From: JBBRVW01 sp963784645
GTDB taxonomy: Bacteria > Actinomycetota > Actinomycetes > JACCUZ01
NCBI GenBank assembly: GCA_963784645.1
Contig: CAWARY010000005.1
Location: forward strand, 620,001 to 684,000
Length of the DNA stretch: 64,000 nt
Reading direction: 5' to 3'
Both the position numbers and the translations under genes were made by a program. Positions within the stretch are counted from its first letter, which is position 1. The number at the start of each line of letters is the position of its first letter. Positions 36,084 through 44,693 of the stretch are shown piece after piece. A model generated the notes under the pieces. It saw nothing but the letters and a program-made list of their open reading frames with translations, made no database searches and was not told where the DNA came from.

Positions 36084-36461
36084 TCAGCGTGGACTCGCCC
36101 GGGAGTGCCTCCGAGTCCAGCTGATCCCCCGCAGGATGCGCACGCCCCGAAGGAGCGGCACCGCGACCAGCGCGAGCGACGCCGCCATGACGGCGATGTC
36201 GACCGCGAGCGCCGTCCACGACACCGACACCGGGTGCTCCCACGGGCTGAGCAGCTGCCCGGTCCATGGGTAGCCGGGCGGGTCGAGCGACGACTGGTCC
36301 TGCTGGACCCAGGTGAGCGGCAGGCCCAGCTCCATCGACCGCATGCCGCGGTGTGAGTCGGCCTGTGGCCGATCGGCCAGCGCGAGAGCGAGCACGAGAC
36401 TGCCGGCCGCGAGCAGGAGGACGGCGACGGCCGCGACCCTGCGACCCGCACTCGTCGGCAT
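36084..36461 (-). CDS. Small membrane protein, function unknown
   Basis: 125 aa. One hydrophobic helix near the N-terminus (about 8-28, AAVAVLLLAAGSLVLALALA) could be a signal anchor. A second lies near 85-108 (VDIAVMAASLALVAVPLL), with a polar, proline- and tryptophan-containing segment between that would sit outside the membrane. The basic C-terminus (RILRGISWTRRHSR) fits a cytoplasmic end. No family recognised. ATG start chosen for the N-terminal helix; its ribosome site is weak. Confidence 0.55.
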   Translation of the reverse strand: MPTSAGRRVAAVAVLLLAAGSLVLALALADRPQADSHRGMRSMELGLPLTWVQQDQSSLDPPGYPWTGQLLSPWEHPVSVSWTALAVDIAVMAASLALVAVPLLRGVRILRGISWTRRHSRASPR

Positions 36462-36656
36462 CGCACCAGCATGCCGCGTCCGTGACCCGGAGGGATGTCG
36501 ACGCCCGGCCGGTCGTCGTCGACCAGGGTGTGAGCCGTTGTCCACACCACGGTTGGGTGACGATGGGCTGTGGATAGCGGATCCCTTTGCGCGTAACGGT
36601 TTCCGGTCGTCTCGGTGGTGGGGGTTGTGTCCGGGGTGGGTCGTAGGTTCAAGGGC

Positions 36657-38198
36657 ATGGACGACGACCGCACCGGTACCGGATCGACCGGATCGACGGT
36701 GACCTTGGCCGGGCATCCGGCGGTGAGCGCGTTGTCGGTGGTGGATGCCGGGGTGGAGGCGCTGGCGACCGCGAACGTGTGGTCGATGACCGACCGCGAG
36801 CTGCTGGCGGTCCGGGTCGATGCCGAGGCGACCCGGGGCCGGCTGGACGCGGCGGTGCTGGGGCTGACCCGGGAGATCGACGGTCGCGGGGCGGCGGTGC
36901 GCGCGGGGGCGTCCTCGACGGCGGCGTGGCTGCGGGGCTGCTGCCGGCAGCGGCCGGGGATCGCCCATGCCGAGGTCCGGCTGGCCGGCGAGCTGGACCG
37001 GGACCTGCCCGCGCTGGCGGCGGCGCTGGCGGCCGGGCAGGTGTCCCACGAGTCGGCGCGGGTGGTGGCCGGCACGCTGCGCAGCCTGCCTGCCGGGGTG
37101 GACGCGGCGACCCGGGCGCGGGGGGAGGCGTTCCTGGTCGACCAGGCCCGCCGCTATGACGCGGCGGCGGTGGCGACCCTGGGCCGGCACCTGCTGGAGC
37201 GCCTGGACCCGGCCGGCGGGGCGGACCTGGAGCGGGCGGAGGCCCGGCGGGCGCAGGCCGAGGCGTTCACCGTCACCCACGACGTGTACGGGGGGCGGCG
37301 GGTCACCGGCCGGCTCACCCCGGAGCACGGCGCCACCCTGGACGCCGCCCTGGAGGTCCTCGCCGGCCCGAGACCGGGACCGGACGGGGAGCCGGACCCC
37401 CGGTCGCCGGAGAAGCGCCGCGCCGACGCGCTGATGCTGCTGGTGTCCTGGGGACTGGGCAGCGACCAGATGCCCGAGCCCGGCGGCGAGACCGTCACGA
37501 TGACCGTGGTCACCACCCCCGGCCACCTGCAGACCCCCACCAGCCACCACCACGACCACCACGACGACGACCACAGCGACAGCGACCACGGCGGCCAGCC
37601 GGCGGAGAGAGCCGGGCACGGCGACGTCGCGGGAAACGGCGACCCGGGGGAAGGCGGCGCCGGCGCCGACTGCGGAGCTGACTGCGGCACCGACTGCGGC
37701 GCTGATAGAGGCGCGGCCTCCGGCACCGGCGGTGTCGGGGTCGCGGGGCGGGCTTTGCGGGAGGACGCCGCGTTCCTCGAGGACGGCACCCCGCTGTCCC
37801 CGGAGACCACCCGCCGGCTGGGCTGCGACGGCTGGCTGATGGCCGCGATCGTCGACTCCGCCGGCGCCCTGCTCGACATCGGGCGCCGGTCGCGGGTCGT
37901 GCCCGCCGCGCTGCGCCGCGCGCTGATCGTGCGCGACGGCGGCTGCGCGTTCACCGGCTGCGGCCGGCCGGCCCGCTGGTGCCACGCCCACCACATCCGG
38001 CACTGGGCCCACGGCGGCCCGACGGCCCTGTCGAACCTCGTGCTGCTGTGCGCCCACCACCACCAGGTCGTGCACCACGACGGCTGGACCGTGCACCTGG
38101 GCCCCGACCGGCTCCCGGTCTTCACCCCACCCCGATGGGTCGACCCCGACCAGGTCCCCCGACCCGCCTGGCGACCACTGACCATCCTGCGCACCTGA
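36657..38198 (+). CDS. DUF222 / HNH nuclease-motif protein (13E12-repeat family)
   Basis: 513 aa. DUF222 covers about residues 25-270. The C-terminal HNH motif is complete: CAFTGCGRPARWCHAHHIRHW, GGPTALSNLVLLCAHHHQVVHH. Between them lie a His/Asp-rich stretch (about 296-312) and four tandem 12-base units (37665-37712) coding ADCG-like repeats with three cysteines (about 337-352). The family is often present in several copies per actinobacterial genome; function unproven. I use the ATG at 36657; an in-frame GTG lies at 36615. Upstream are TTGTCCACA (36538-36546) and an inverted TGTGGATA (36569-36576). Confidence 0.88.
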   Translation: MDDDRTGTGSTGSTVTLAGHPAVSALSVVDAGVEALATANVWSMTDRELLAVRVDAEATRGRLDAAVLGLTREIDGRGAAVRAGASSTAAWLRGCCRQRPGIAHAEVRLAGELDRDLPALAAALAAGQVSHESARVVAGTLRSLPAGVDAATRARGEAFLVDQARRYDAAAVATLGRHLLERLDPAGGADLERAEARRAQAEAFTVTHDVYGGRRVTGRLTPEHGATLDAALEVLAGPRPGPDGEPDPRSPEKRRADALMLLVSWGLGSDQMPEPGGETVTMTVVTTPGHLQTPTSHHHDHHDDDHSDSDHGGQPAERAGHGDVAGNGDPGEGGAGADCGADCGTDCGADRGAASGTGGVGVAGRALREDAAFLEDGTPLSPETTRRLGCDGWLMAAIVDSAGALLDIGRRSRVVPAALRRALIVRDGGCAFTGCGRPARWCHAHHIRHWAHGGPTALSNLVLLCAHHHQVVHHDGWTVHLGPDRLPVFTPPRWVDPDQVPRPAWRPLTILRT

Positions 38199-38767
38199 AC
38201 CAGCCCGGCACCAGAGCTCACACCACCACGAGGATCACCAGGCCGGGCGGCCCGGTGCGCACAGCGGCACCTCCTTCGTCGTGCAGCCCTAGCCTGGCGG
38301 GGCTGGCCGACTTGCCGGTAAGGCGAGACTCCGGAGCCGATGCGGCAACGCGGCAGGCTGAAGGCAGGTAGTAGACCCGGGACTCGCGCCAGCACCCAAC
38401 AGCACTTCTCGCTCGGCGCCATCCAGTGATCCACAGGGGATCGGTAGCAGTTTCTCCAACAGATCCGCTCTGGATCATGCAACGGGCGAGCGCCAATGTC
38501 GGCTACCTTCGGTTCTCGGGCTGGCGCTGCTGAGTGAGTCGCGAGAACTCGTCAGGTTGCCCAGGTCGGGCGGCCCTGCGTCGGCAGTTCTGTTCGTGCA
38601 TCAGCACGATCGGCCGCCGATCCGCGGAGCTCGAACGACGACGCAGCCACCGCCAGCGCACGTGCGGAGGACCGATGCAGGCGTTGCGCCGTCGTTGGTG
38701 TCCGAGCTCCATGGCGGCGTTCAGCATTGCCGGTTCTGCGCGGTCCGCGGGGACGCACAATGGACCC
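38199..38767 (+). other. 569-base gap without a convincing gene
   Basis: The longest gene-free stretch, visibly less GC-rich than its surroundings. It holds two dyads of identical form, GATCC-N5-GGATC, at 38428-38442 and 38462-38476, and a TCCACAGG element at 38430-38437 inside the first dyad. Short open frames on both strands show no family features, ribosome sites or actinobacterial codon bias. No tRNA-like cloverleaf was found by eye. Confidence 0.6.
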
Positions 38768-39031
38768 GTGGGTCTGATCACCCGGATCGGCCGGGCACCG
38801 GGCGTGCGCCGGCTGGTGCGCAAGCGCGAGGGCGACGGCGTCGTCGCGGAGAGTCCCGACCCCGAGGAGCGCGATCCGCGCTGGTGCGCGGCGTGCGGTC
38901 GGGAGGTGCTGCTCGGGGTCGCCCGGTGCCTGCACTGCGGTGGCGCGCCGCTGACGGGCGCCGAGCTGGCCAGGCGGAGCGGGGACGCCCCGCCGTCGCC
39001 CGGGCATGGTCCGGCGTCTTGGCAGCTGTAA
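38768..39031 (+). CDS. Small zinc-ribbon protein
   Basis: 87 aa. Four cysteines, C40-x2-C43 and C54-x2-C57 (WCAACGRE...RCLHCGGAP), form a zinc-ribbon pattern; the N-terminus is basic (residues 6-21). No family name can be given. GTG 38768 lacks a ribosome site, but CACAAT sits six bases before it, so a leaderless mRNA is possible. A longer frame upstream exists but its translation looks non-coding. Confidence 0.55.
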   Translation: MGLITRIGRAPGVRRLVRKREGDGVVAESPDPEERDPRWCAACGREVLLGVARCLHCGGAPLTGAELARRSGDAPPSPGHGPASWQL

Positions 39032-39113
39032 TCACGTCACCGCGTCTGGAGGGCCGTTGCTCGGGGAGCGAGCAAGCTCACGGGGTGGCACTCCGGCTAC
39101 GTCGTGACGGGAC

Positions 39114-40217
39114 TCAGGCGAGCTCCACCGCCAGGTCGAGCTGACGGCCCAGCAGCTGTCCCAGCGCAGCCGTCTCCTGGTCTAGGCCGGTGCGCGGCAC
39201 ACGCCCGGACTCCCGGAACCACGCGACGTCCAGGCGTTCCCCGCGCAGCGTCCACGTGCCGGCCACGACGCCGCGGGACACCACGAGGTTGGCCGATCGG
39301 CTCACGGCCTCCCGGCGGGCGGGCGCCACGACACGAGAGTCGGAGGTGCCCGGAGCCATCACCCAGGGATCGCGGCCCGGCAGCAGCCGGACGACGGTGG
39401 AGGCCGGCGTCGCCCGCAGGTCATCAAGGTCCTCCCGGAGCGCCAGCACCCGGTCGCCCTCGATGGTCACCGGCTCGAGCCGCTCGCCGAGCTGGTCCAG
39501 CCAGCGGGTGATGGCCCTCCGCTTCGCGCCGAGTCCCTTGCCGAACCAGTCGTGGACCCGGTCCGGGGACGCCGGGCCGTAGGTACGGAAGTACGCCGCG
39601 AGCACCGTCGGCCCGGCCTCGTCCAGGTCGGGGATGCCGGCCCAGCCGGGGACGTCGTCGAGCAGCAGGAACGTTGCCTCGCCGTCCCGGACCGGCCCCA
39701 TGCCGATGTCGCCCTGCCAGGTCAGTGGTTTGAGCAGCGTGTCGTTGCCGTCGACGACGACGCCGCGCAGGTGCCGGTAGCGGCTGCTCCGGCCGAGCGC
39801 CGCGGCCAGCTCTGAACGGACCAGCGGCCCGTCGGCCAGTGCCGCCCGCACGTACTCCCGGAACGCCGGCCAGTCCGACGGCGAGAGCCCGTAGTAGCTC
39901 TGCCAGCTCGGCAGCTCCCACATCCGGCTCGAGGCCCGCAGCGCGAGGTAGGCACCCGCGTCCTGCGGCGTCATCAGGTGCGTGGCGCCCCGATACGCGT
40001 AGACCTTGACCACGTCTCCCGCCGCCAGCGCGTGCGCTGCATCACCGGAACGCCCGCCACGTCGGCGGGCCCCGATCGCCAGCTCGGCCGCCGCGTCCGG
40101 CCAGGCGAGAACCGCTCCCAGCCGCTCGACCACGTCCGCGACCGACCCGGTTCCTCGGGGGTCGAGCAGCTGTCGTCGCAACCGCCACCCGAGTGCACCC
40201 GCCCATGTCAGAGCCAC
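39114..40217 (-). CDS. Winged-helix DNA-binding protein (AlkX/YcaQ-like, HTH_42)
   Basis: 367 aa. The chain of winged-helix units typical of PF06224 is seen: RGATHLMTPQDAGAYLALR, SWQSYYGLSPSDWPAF, LVRSELAAALGRSSRY, then TYGPASPDRVHDWFG and a C-terminal LPGRDPWVMAPG followed by VSRGVVAGTWTLRG. The related E. coli YcaQ/AlkX and AlkZ proteins are DNA glycosylases that unhook interstrand crosslinks, but this actinobacterial subgroup is uncharacterised. The catalytic QxQ or QxD of AlkZ-like enzymes is not obvious. GTG start. Confidence 0.87.
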   Translation of the reverse strand: MALTWAGALGWRLRRQLLDPRGTGSVADVVERLGAVLAWPDAAAELAIGARRRGGRSGDAAHALAAGDVVKVYAYRGATHLMTPQDAGAYLALRASSRMWELPSWQSYYGLSPSDWPAFREYVRAALADGPLVRSELAAALGRSSRYRHLRGVVVDGNDTLLKPLTWQGDIGMGPVRDGEATFLLLDDVPGWAGIPDLDEAGPTVLAAYFRTYGPASPDRVHDWFGKGLGAKRRAITRWLDQLGERLEPVTIEGDRVLALREDLDDLRATPASTVVRLLPGRDPWVMAPGTSDSRVVAPARREAVSRSANLVVSRGVVAGTWTLRGERLDVAWFRESGRVPRTGLDQETAALGQLLGRQLDLAVELA

Positions 40218-40345
40218 CGGCGCAGGCTAGTGCCACCGCCAGTGCCAGCCGGTCGTCCCCGCACTGTTTGGCATCGACGCATCGGCCCTGTGCCGGTCGA
40301 GGGTGACCGGTCGTCGGCTCGCCGCGAGCCCTAGGTTGGCCACTT

Positions 40346-41593
40346 GTGAGCCGCCTCGTCGACGTCGCCGCGCCGGCCCGCCTCGGCGTCGGGTTCCGGT
40401 GGCTGATGGCCTCGTCCTGGGTCAGCAACCTCGGGGACGGCATCGCGCTCAGCGCCGGTCCCCTGCTGGTCGCCTCGCTCACGCGCGACGCCTTCCTCGT
40501 GGCGCTGGCGGCGACCGTGCAGTGGCTGCCGCCGCTGCTGTTCGGCCTGGTGGCCGGGGCACTGACCGACCGGCTGGACCGGCGACGGATCGTGATGACC
40601 GTCGACCTGGCGCGGGCCGCGGTGGTTGCGGTGCTGACCCTCGCCGTTGCGACCGACCACGTCTCGATCGCCGGGGTGCTCGTGACGCTGTTCGTGCTGA
40701 GCACGGCCGAGGTCTTCGCGGACAACAGCTCGCAGACCCTGCTGCCGATGCTGGTGGCGCGCGCGGACCTGACGGTGGCGAACTCCCGGCTGCAGACGGG
40801 GTTCATCACGCTGAACCAGCTGGCCGGGCCACCGCTGGGTGCCGCCCTCTTCACGGCGGGGGCTGCCTGGGCGTTCGGTGCGCAGGCCGTCGTGGTCGCG
40901 CTCGGCGCGGTGCTGGTGTCGCGCGTCGCCCTGTCCCGGGCCGGTGGCGAGCAGCCGCGGGGAACGCGGATGCGGCACGACATCGCGGAAGGCTTCCGCT
41001 GGGTGCTGCACCACGCCGCGATCCGGACCCTCGTCCTGACCATCTTCACGTTCAACATCACCTTCGGCGCGGCGTGGTCGGTGCTCGTCCTGTACGCCAC
41101 CCGGCGCCTGGGTCTCGGCGAGGTCGGCTTCGGGCTGGTGACCACGGTCAGCGCCCTCGGTGGTCTCGCCGGGACCATGTCGTACGGCTGGATCACCCGT
41201 CGGGTGAGTCTCGGGAACATCATGCGGGTGGGGCTGGTGATCGAGACCCTCACGCACCTGGCCCTGGCGCTCACGACCAGCCCGAAAGTCGCCCTGCCGG
41301 TCTTCTTCGTCTTCGGCGCGCACGCCTTCGTCTGGGGGACGACGTCGATCACCGTCCGGCAGCGGGCGGTGCCCGCCCCGCTGCAAGGGCGCGTCGGCAG
41401 CGTGAACCTGATGGGCGTGTACGGAGGGCTGGTCATCGGTTCGGGGATCGGAGGTGGACTCGCCCAGCACCTCGGCCTGACGGCGCCGTTCTGGTTCGCC
41501 TTCGTCGGTTCGACGGTCTTCGTCGTGCTCATCTGGCGCCAGCTCACGCACATCGCCCACGCCGACGACCAGCCGGCGCCGCTTGCGGACTGA
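40346..41593 (+). CDS. MFS transporter (EntS-like exporter)
   Basis: 415 aa with about 12 membrane helices. Starts with GVGFRWLMASSWVSNLGDGIALSAGP-type sequence (residues 13-38), seen in the MFS_3/EntS group of drug and siderophore exporters. The cytoplasmic loop ALTDRLDRRRIVMT near residues 72-85 matches the MFS A-motif region. A central cytoplasmic loop with RAGGEQPRGTRMRHD separates the halves. GTG start; single gene. Substrate unknown. Confidence 0.9.
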   Translation: MSRLVDVAAPARLGVGFRWLMASSWVSNLGDGIALSAGPLLVASLTRDAFLVALAATVQWLPPLLFGLVAGALTDRLDRRRIVMTVDLARAAVVAVLTLAVATDHVSIAGVLVTLFVLSTAEVFADNSSQTLLPMLVARADLTVANSRLQTGFITLNQLAGPPLGAALFTAGAAWAFGAQAVVVALGAVLVSRVALSRAGGEQPRGTRMRHDIAEGFRWVLHHAAIRTLVLTIFTFNITFGAAWSVLVLYATRRLGLGEVGFGLVTTVSALGGLAGTMSYGWITRRVSLGNIMRVGLVIETLTHLALALTTSPKVALPVFFVFGAHAFVWGTTSITVRQRAVPAPLQGRVGSVNLMGVYGGLVIGSGIGGGLAQHLGLTAPFWFAFVGSTVFVVLIWRQLTHIAHADDQPAPLAD

Positions 41594-41658
41594 CGCCGAT
41601 GGCGTCGGCAAGCGGCGGGGAGCTCGGGCCGAAGGTGTCGCCGACGTAGCGTGAGCGG

Positions 41659-41997
41659 GTGACGACGTTCCCGACGGGGCTGGTGGCCGCACTCACACTC
41701 GTGCTCGGCTACCTGGTCGCCGACCTCAGCGGTGTCCGTGCGCTCGGCGGGCTGGTGCTGCTCGCCGGCGTGGCCCTGTGCGCCCGGACCTGGCGCCGCC
41801 GGCTGGGCACGGCCCGCGCGCTGCTGCTCGTGGGCGTCTTCCTCGCGCTGTTCGTCGTCTCGCACCTGCTCGCGCCGGCGATCGGGGCGTGGCCGTCGGT
41901 GCTCATGGTCGCGGCGGCGATGTGGGTGGTGGCGTTCGCCGTCGCCGACCGGACGAGCAGCCGGGTGCCACCGCGGGAGCCGACGCACCGGCACTGA
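41659..41997 (+). CDS. Small four-helix membrane protein
   Basis: 112 aa with hydrophobic helices at about 6-22, 28-42, 53-69 and 78-95 and a basic tail (RVPPREPTHRH). No family recognised. GTG start, 65 bases after the MFS gene. Its last 95 bases overlap the 3' end of the convergent WxG-type protein, so the two ends are read on both strands. Confidence 0.6.
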   Translation: MTTFPTGLVAALTLVLGYLVADLSGVRALGGLVLLAGVALCARTWRRRLGTARALLLVGVFLALFVVSHLLAPAIGAWPSVLMVAAAMWVVAFAVADRTSSRVPPREPTHRH

Positions 41998-42811
41998 CGG
42001 CCGCCGGCACCGACACCACCGGTACTGCCGGTGTGCTGCGGGCGACGCCGACGACGTCGCCCATCCGCGCGAGCGAGGTGGTCAGGCCGTACGCGGTGAC
42101 CGTCCAGCCCACCGGCCCCGGGACGGCCGACGCCACCGTCGTCACGACGTCGTCCCAGTCGCCGGTCGCGGCGTAGTGCAGCCCGTCGGCGACGGTGACG
42201 AACGAACCGACGACGGGCACGAGGGCAAGCAGGTCGAGGCCGAACCGGCGGTCGGCGTACTGCCGCAGCACCTCGCGTCCGCTCAACGAGGTGAGCTCGC
42301 CGGCCAGTGCCGACGCCGCGTCGTCGTAGCCGGTGCGCGCGGCGAGCGCCCGCTCCCGGGCCCGGTCCAGCAGCAGGACGGCCTCGGGTGCGTAGAGGGA
42401 GCCGTTGAGCCGGTGACCCATGGCGCCCGCGTCCCGGGACCGCGCCGCTGCCGGTTCCACCAGGTCGGCCCGCTCCTGAGCTGCCCGCGCGGCGGCGATC
42501 AGCCGGCGCGCCTCGTCGGCCGCATCCTGCGCCAGGGCCACCAGCCGGCTGAACGCACCGAGTGCGTCGGCGGCGAGGAGCAGCCGGTTGCGCTCGAGGT
42601 GCAGGACCAGCCGGCAGAGACCGAGCCGCCGGTCGGCGGCCGCCGAGGCGAGCCCGCACCAGCCGGCGTCCCGGACCACGCCGGCCACCCGGTCGCACTG
42701 CACGCGGAGCCGGTCGGCCAGGTCACGCAGGTCGCCGGCCAGCCGGGCCGTGGCGGCCGGGTCGTCGGCCGGCAGGGCCATGCCGAGCAGCGGGTCGTCG
42801 TACGCCGTCAT
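41903..42811 (-). CDS. WxG-type polymorphic-toxin-like protein lacking a toxin tip
   Basis: 302 aa, clearly paralogous to the toxin at 43620-44693. Shared parts: N-terminal DPLLG-x-LPADDP, a W51-C-G53 motif followed by LASAAADRRLG, helical repeats to about 180, and a hydrophobic pre-toxin segment (about 191-250, LVPVVGSFVTVADG and AVPGPVGW). In the paralogue another 100 residues form a C-terminal tip. Here only a Val/Ala/Pro/Arg-rich tail follows, so the tip is missing or replaced. ATG overlaps the upstream small gene stop. Last gene of the operon; no immunity gene of its own is visible. Confidence 0.8.
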   Translation of the reverse strand: MTAYDDPLLGMALPADDPAATARLAGDLRDLADRLRVQCDRVAGVVRDAGWCGLASAAADRRLGLCRLVLHLERNRLLLAADALGAFSRLVALAQDAADEARRLIAAARAAQERADLVEPAAARSRDAGAMGHRLNGSLYAPEAVLLLDRARERALAARTGYDDAASALAGELTSLSGREVLRQYADRRFGLDLLALVPVVGSFVTVADGLHYAATGDWDDVVTTVASAVPGPVGWTVTAYGLTTSLARMGDVVGVARSTPAVPVVSVPAAVSAGASAPAVAPGCSSGRRRRTPPPTSPPRP

Positions 42812-43065
42812 CGCACCGCACGCGCCTCGGTCCGGGCGTAGTCCGCGACCGCGGTATCGACCAGCGCCGCAGCACCGCGCAGGCAGGCGGCCAGGTCGTC
42901 ACGCTGCTCGCGCACGACGCGGAGCAGCATGCGGACCGCGTCAGCCGCACCGACCGCCGCCACGTCCGGAGCAGCGGGCTCCGCGAACCCGTCCACCGCC
43001 GACGCCGCCTGCCGCAGGGCGCCCGTCAGCCCGGCAAGGGCCCGGGTGTCGACCTCGATGCGCAC
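42808..43065 (-). CDS. Small helical ESX-like partner protein (copy 1)
   Basis: 85 aa, all helical, without membrane segments or its own WxG. It is paralogous to the gene at 44690-44953: both start M-x-[IL]-[ED]-VDT and share GAADA[VI], LR[GS]GAAL[VL][DE]TA and DY-x-R-[TA]-E. Size, fold type and a 4-base overlap with a WxG-type long gene fit a type VII secretion partner or chaperone, as inferred from ESX/LXG systems. Starts 25 bases after the immunity gene stop. Confidence 0.8.
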   Translation of the reverse strand: MRIEVDTRALAGLTGALRQAASAVDGFAEPAAPDVAAVGAADAVRMLLRVVREQRDDLAACLRGAAALVDTAVADYARTEARAVR

Positions 43066-43090
43066 CCGCCCAGCGTGCGGCGTGCAGCGG

Positions 43091-43615
43091 TCAGGTCAGC
43101 GACTGTCCACAGGGCGGCTCCGGGCCGCGGGCGCGGTCCACAGCCGGGCGCGTGGCGCACGGCGGGAACGTGGGGCCGGGGTGCGCGTCGACGAAGTCGT
43201 CGAAGCGGTAGTCGTACTCCCACGGCAGGAGCCGTCCGATCCGCGAGGCGAGCGTGCCCCAGTCCGGTGCCGGGCTATGTGTCCGGCAGAGCTGGTGCAC
43301 GGCCTCCTCGAACCGTTCCTGCGACCAGCGGTCCATGACCCACACCCCGGCGAGCGGCAGGACACCCTCGTCGTGCTCTGTCACGAGGTCGTCCGCCAGC
43401 CGCCACCCCCGCCCGGTCGCCAGCTCGTCGGCCAACCAGGAGCCGGTGCAGGGGAACGCGTCGAAGGCGTCACCAGGCCCGTCGTCGTCGGTGCCGATCA
43501 GGACCATCACCTGCATGCCGAAGTGGGTCGGGTCGCTCACGACCGGCGGCTCGTCGGACGGGCCCTCGCCGTAGTAGACGAACCCCTTGACCACCGCGGT
43601 CTGCATGTCGGTCAT
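43091..43615 (-). CDS. Imm8-like immunity protein
   Basis: 174 aa. Residues about 34-140 fit the Imm8 immunity family pattern as I remember it: MQVMVLIGTDD, DAFDAFPCTGSWLADEL (51-65), an acidic linker, a central VWVMDRWSQERFEEAVHQLC helix region, and WGTLASRIGRLLPWEYDYR (119-137). The last 30 residues are Pro/Arg-rich and may be an unstructured extension. It starts four bases after the toxin stop, the expected place for a cognate antitoxin. Imm8 genes occur beside many polymorphic toxins, so identity does not predict the toxin's target. Confidence 0.78.
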   Translation of the reverse strand: MTDMQTAVVKGFVYYGEGPSDEPPVVSDPTHFGMQVMVLIGTDDDGPGDAFDAFPCTGSWLADELATGRGWRLADDLVTEHDEGVLPLAGVWVMDRWSQERFEEAVHQLCRTHSPAPDWGTLASRIGRLLPWEYDYRFDDFVDAHPGPTFPPCATRPAVDRARGPEPPCGQSLT

Positions 43616-43619
43616 CGTG

Positions 43620-44693
43620 TCAGCAGTCCCCTCTGTGGATGCGCTTGACGTCGACACCCGCCACGTCGGCGAAGTCGATGGTCGCGCCGCCGCAGTTGCT
43701 CCAGCTGCGGTACGAGACCCGGCCGCCGCCCGGGAGGCGGGTGACGAGGACGTCGCCCCGGCTGCCCTGCCTGAGCCTCGTCGTGCCGAGCGGGTGGAAC
43801 GCCTCCCGGTAGAGGCGGGTGACGGCGTCGTCGTCCGGCAGGACGCGCGTGTCCCTGCGGCGGCCGCGCTGGAGGCCGGCGAGCACCTCCGCCACGCGCT
43901 GCTCCGCCGGGACGTCGTCGACGAGCTTCGCGACCTCGCCGGCCCGACCCAGTGCCCGGCCCAGCTTGGCCGACGCCACGGCCCACCCCTCGGGACCCGG
44001 CACGGCGGCGACCGCCGTCAGCGACGCGTCGCCCCACCGGCCCTGCAGCGCGTACGCCGCCGCGTTGCCGAGGTCGACCGCGTCACCGATGACGGGTACG
44101 AGACCGACGACGTCGAGCAGCAGCCGCGGGGACGGGCCGGCGCGGACGACGCGGCGGCCCGAGATCTCGGTCAGGTCCGCCGTGAGTCGTCGCGCGGCGG
44201 CGTCGTACGTCGACCGGGCCTCGTGCGCCCGCAGCCGGGCCCGGTGGAGCAGTCCGACGGCGGCCGGGTCGTAGAGCCCGCCGTCAGCGCGACGACCGCC
44301 CCAGCCCACTGACCGGGTGAGGGCTGCTGTCGGGTCGCGCAGGTCGGCCTGCTGCTGAGCGTCGCGAGCCGCGGTCACGAGCCGGCGGGCCGCCGCGGAC
44401 AGCTCGGACGCCAGGGCCACCCGGCCGGAGAAGCGCACCAGCGCGTCGGCACCGCCGAGCAGCCGGGTCCGCTCCTGCGCCAGCGCGAGCCCGGTGTCGC
44501 CGAGACGGCGGTCGGCGGCGACGGACGCGACACCCGACCAGGCGGCCACCGGCAGCATCGCCGCCACCCGACGCAGCAGCACACCGACCCGGTCGGCCGC
44601 CGTGACCAGGGAGTCGGCGGTCCGTGCGTACGGCGTCGGGTCGTCGGCGGGCAGGGTGAAGCCCAGCAGCGGGTCGCCCGCGACCGCGATCAC
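43620..44693 (-). CDS. WxG-type polymorphic toxin with unassigned C-terminal domain
   Basis: 357 aa in three parts. Residues 1-185: helical secretion-type domain with W52-S-G54 and VASVAADRRLG. Residues about 191-250: hydrophobic pre-toxin segment (LLLDVVGLVPVIGDAVDLGN, AVPGPEGWAVA) like those before the tips of RHS/T7SS toxins. Residues about 283-357: a compact C-terminal tip (AVTRLYREAFHPLG, GGRVSYRSWSNCGGATIDF, VKRIHRGDC) that I cannot assign. The GTG start overlaps the small upstream partner gene, and the Imm8-like gene follows at four bases. Toxin role is inferred from architecture and the immunity neighbour. Confidence 0.8.
   Translation of the reverse strand: MIAVAGDPLLGFTLPADDPTPYARTADSLVTAADRVGVLLRRVAAMLPVAAWSGVASVAADRRLGDTGLALAQERTRLLGGADALVRFSGRVALASELSAAARRLVTAARDAQQQADLRDPTAALTRSVGWGGRRADGGLYDPAAVGLLHRARLRAHEARSTYDAAARRLTADLTEISGRRVVRAGPSPRLLLDVVGLVPVIGDAVDLGNAAAYALQGRWGDASLTAVAAVPGPEGWAVASAKLGRALGRAGEVAKLVDDVPAEQRVAEVLAGLQRGRRRDTRVLPDDDAVTRLYREAFHPLGTTRLRQGSRGDVLVTRLPGGGRVSYRSWSNCGGATIDFADVAGVDVKRIHRGDC

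Noticed and set aside
36538..36576. Replication origin suggested by a DnaA-box-like pair
   Set aside because: Only two boxes, no AT-rich unwinding region and no dnaA/dnaN/gyrB neighbours.
38199..38767. A tRNA or other structured RNA gene in the large gap
   Set aside because: No cloverleaf, T-loop or CCA end could be assembled by eye; only short dyads are present.
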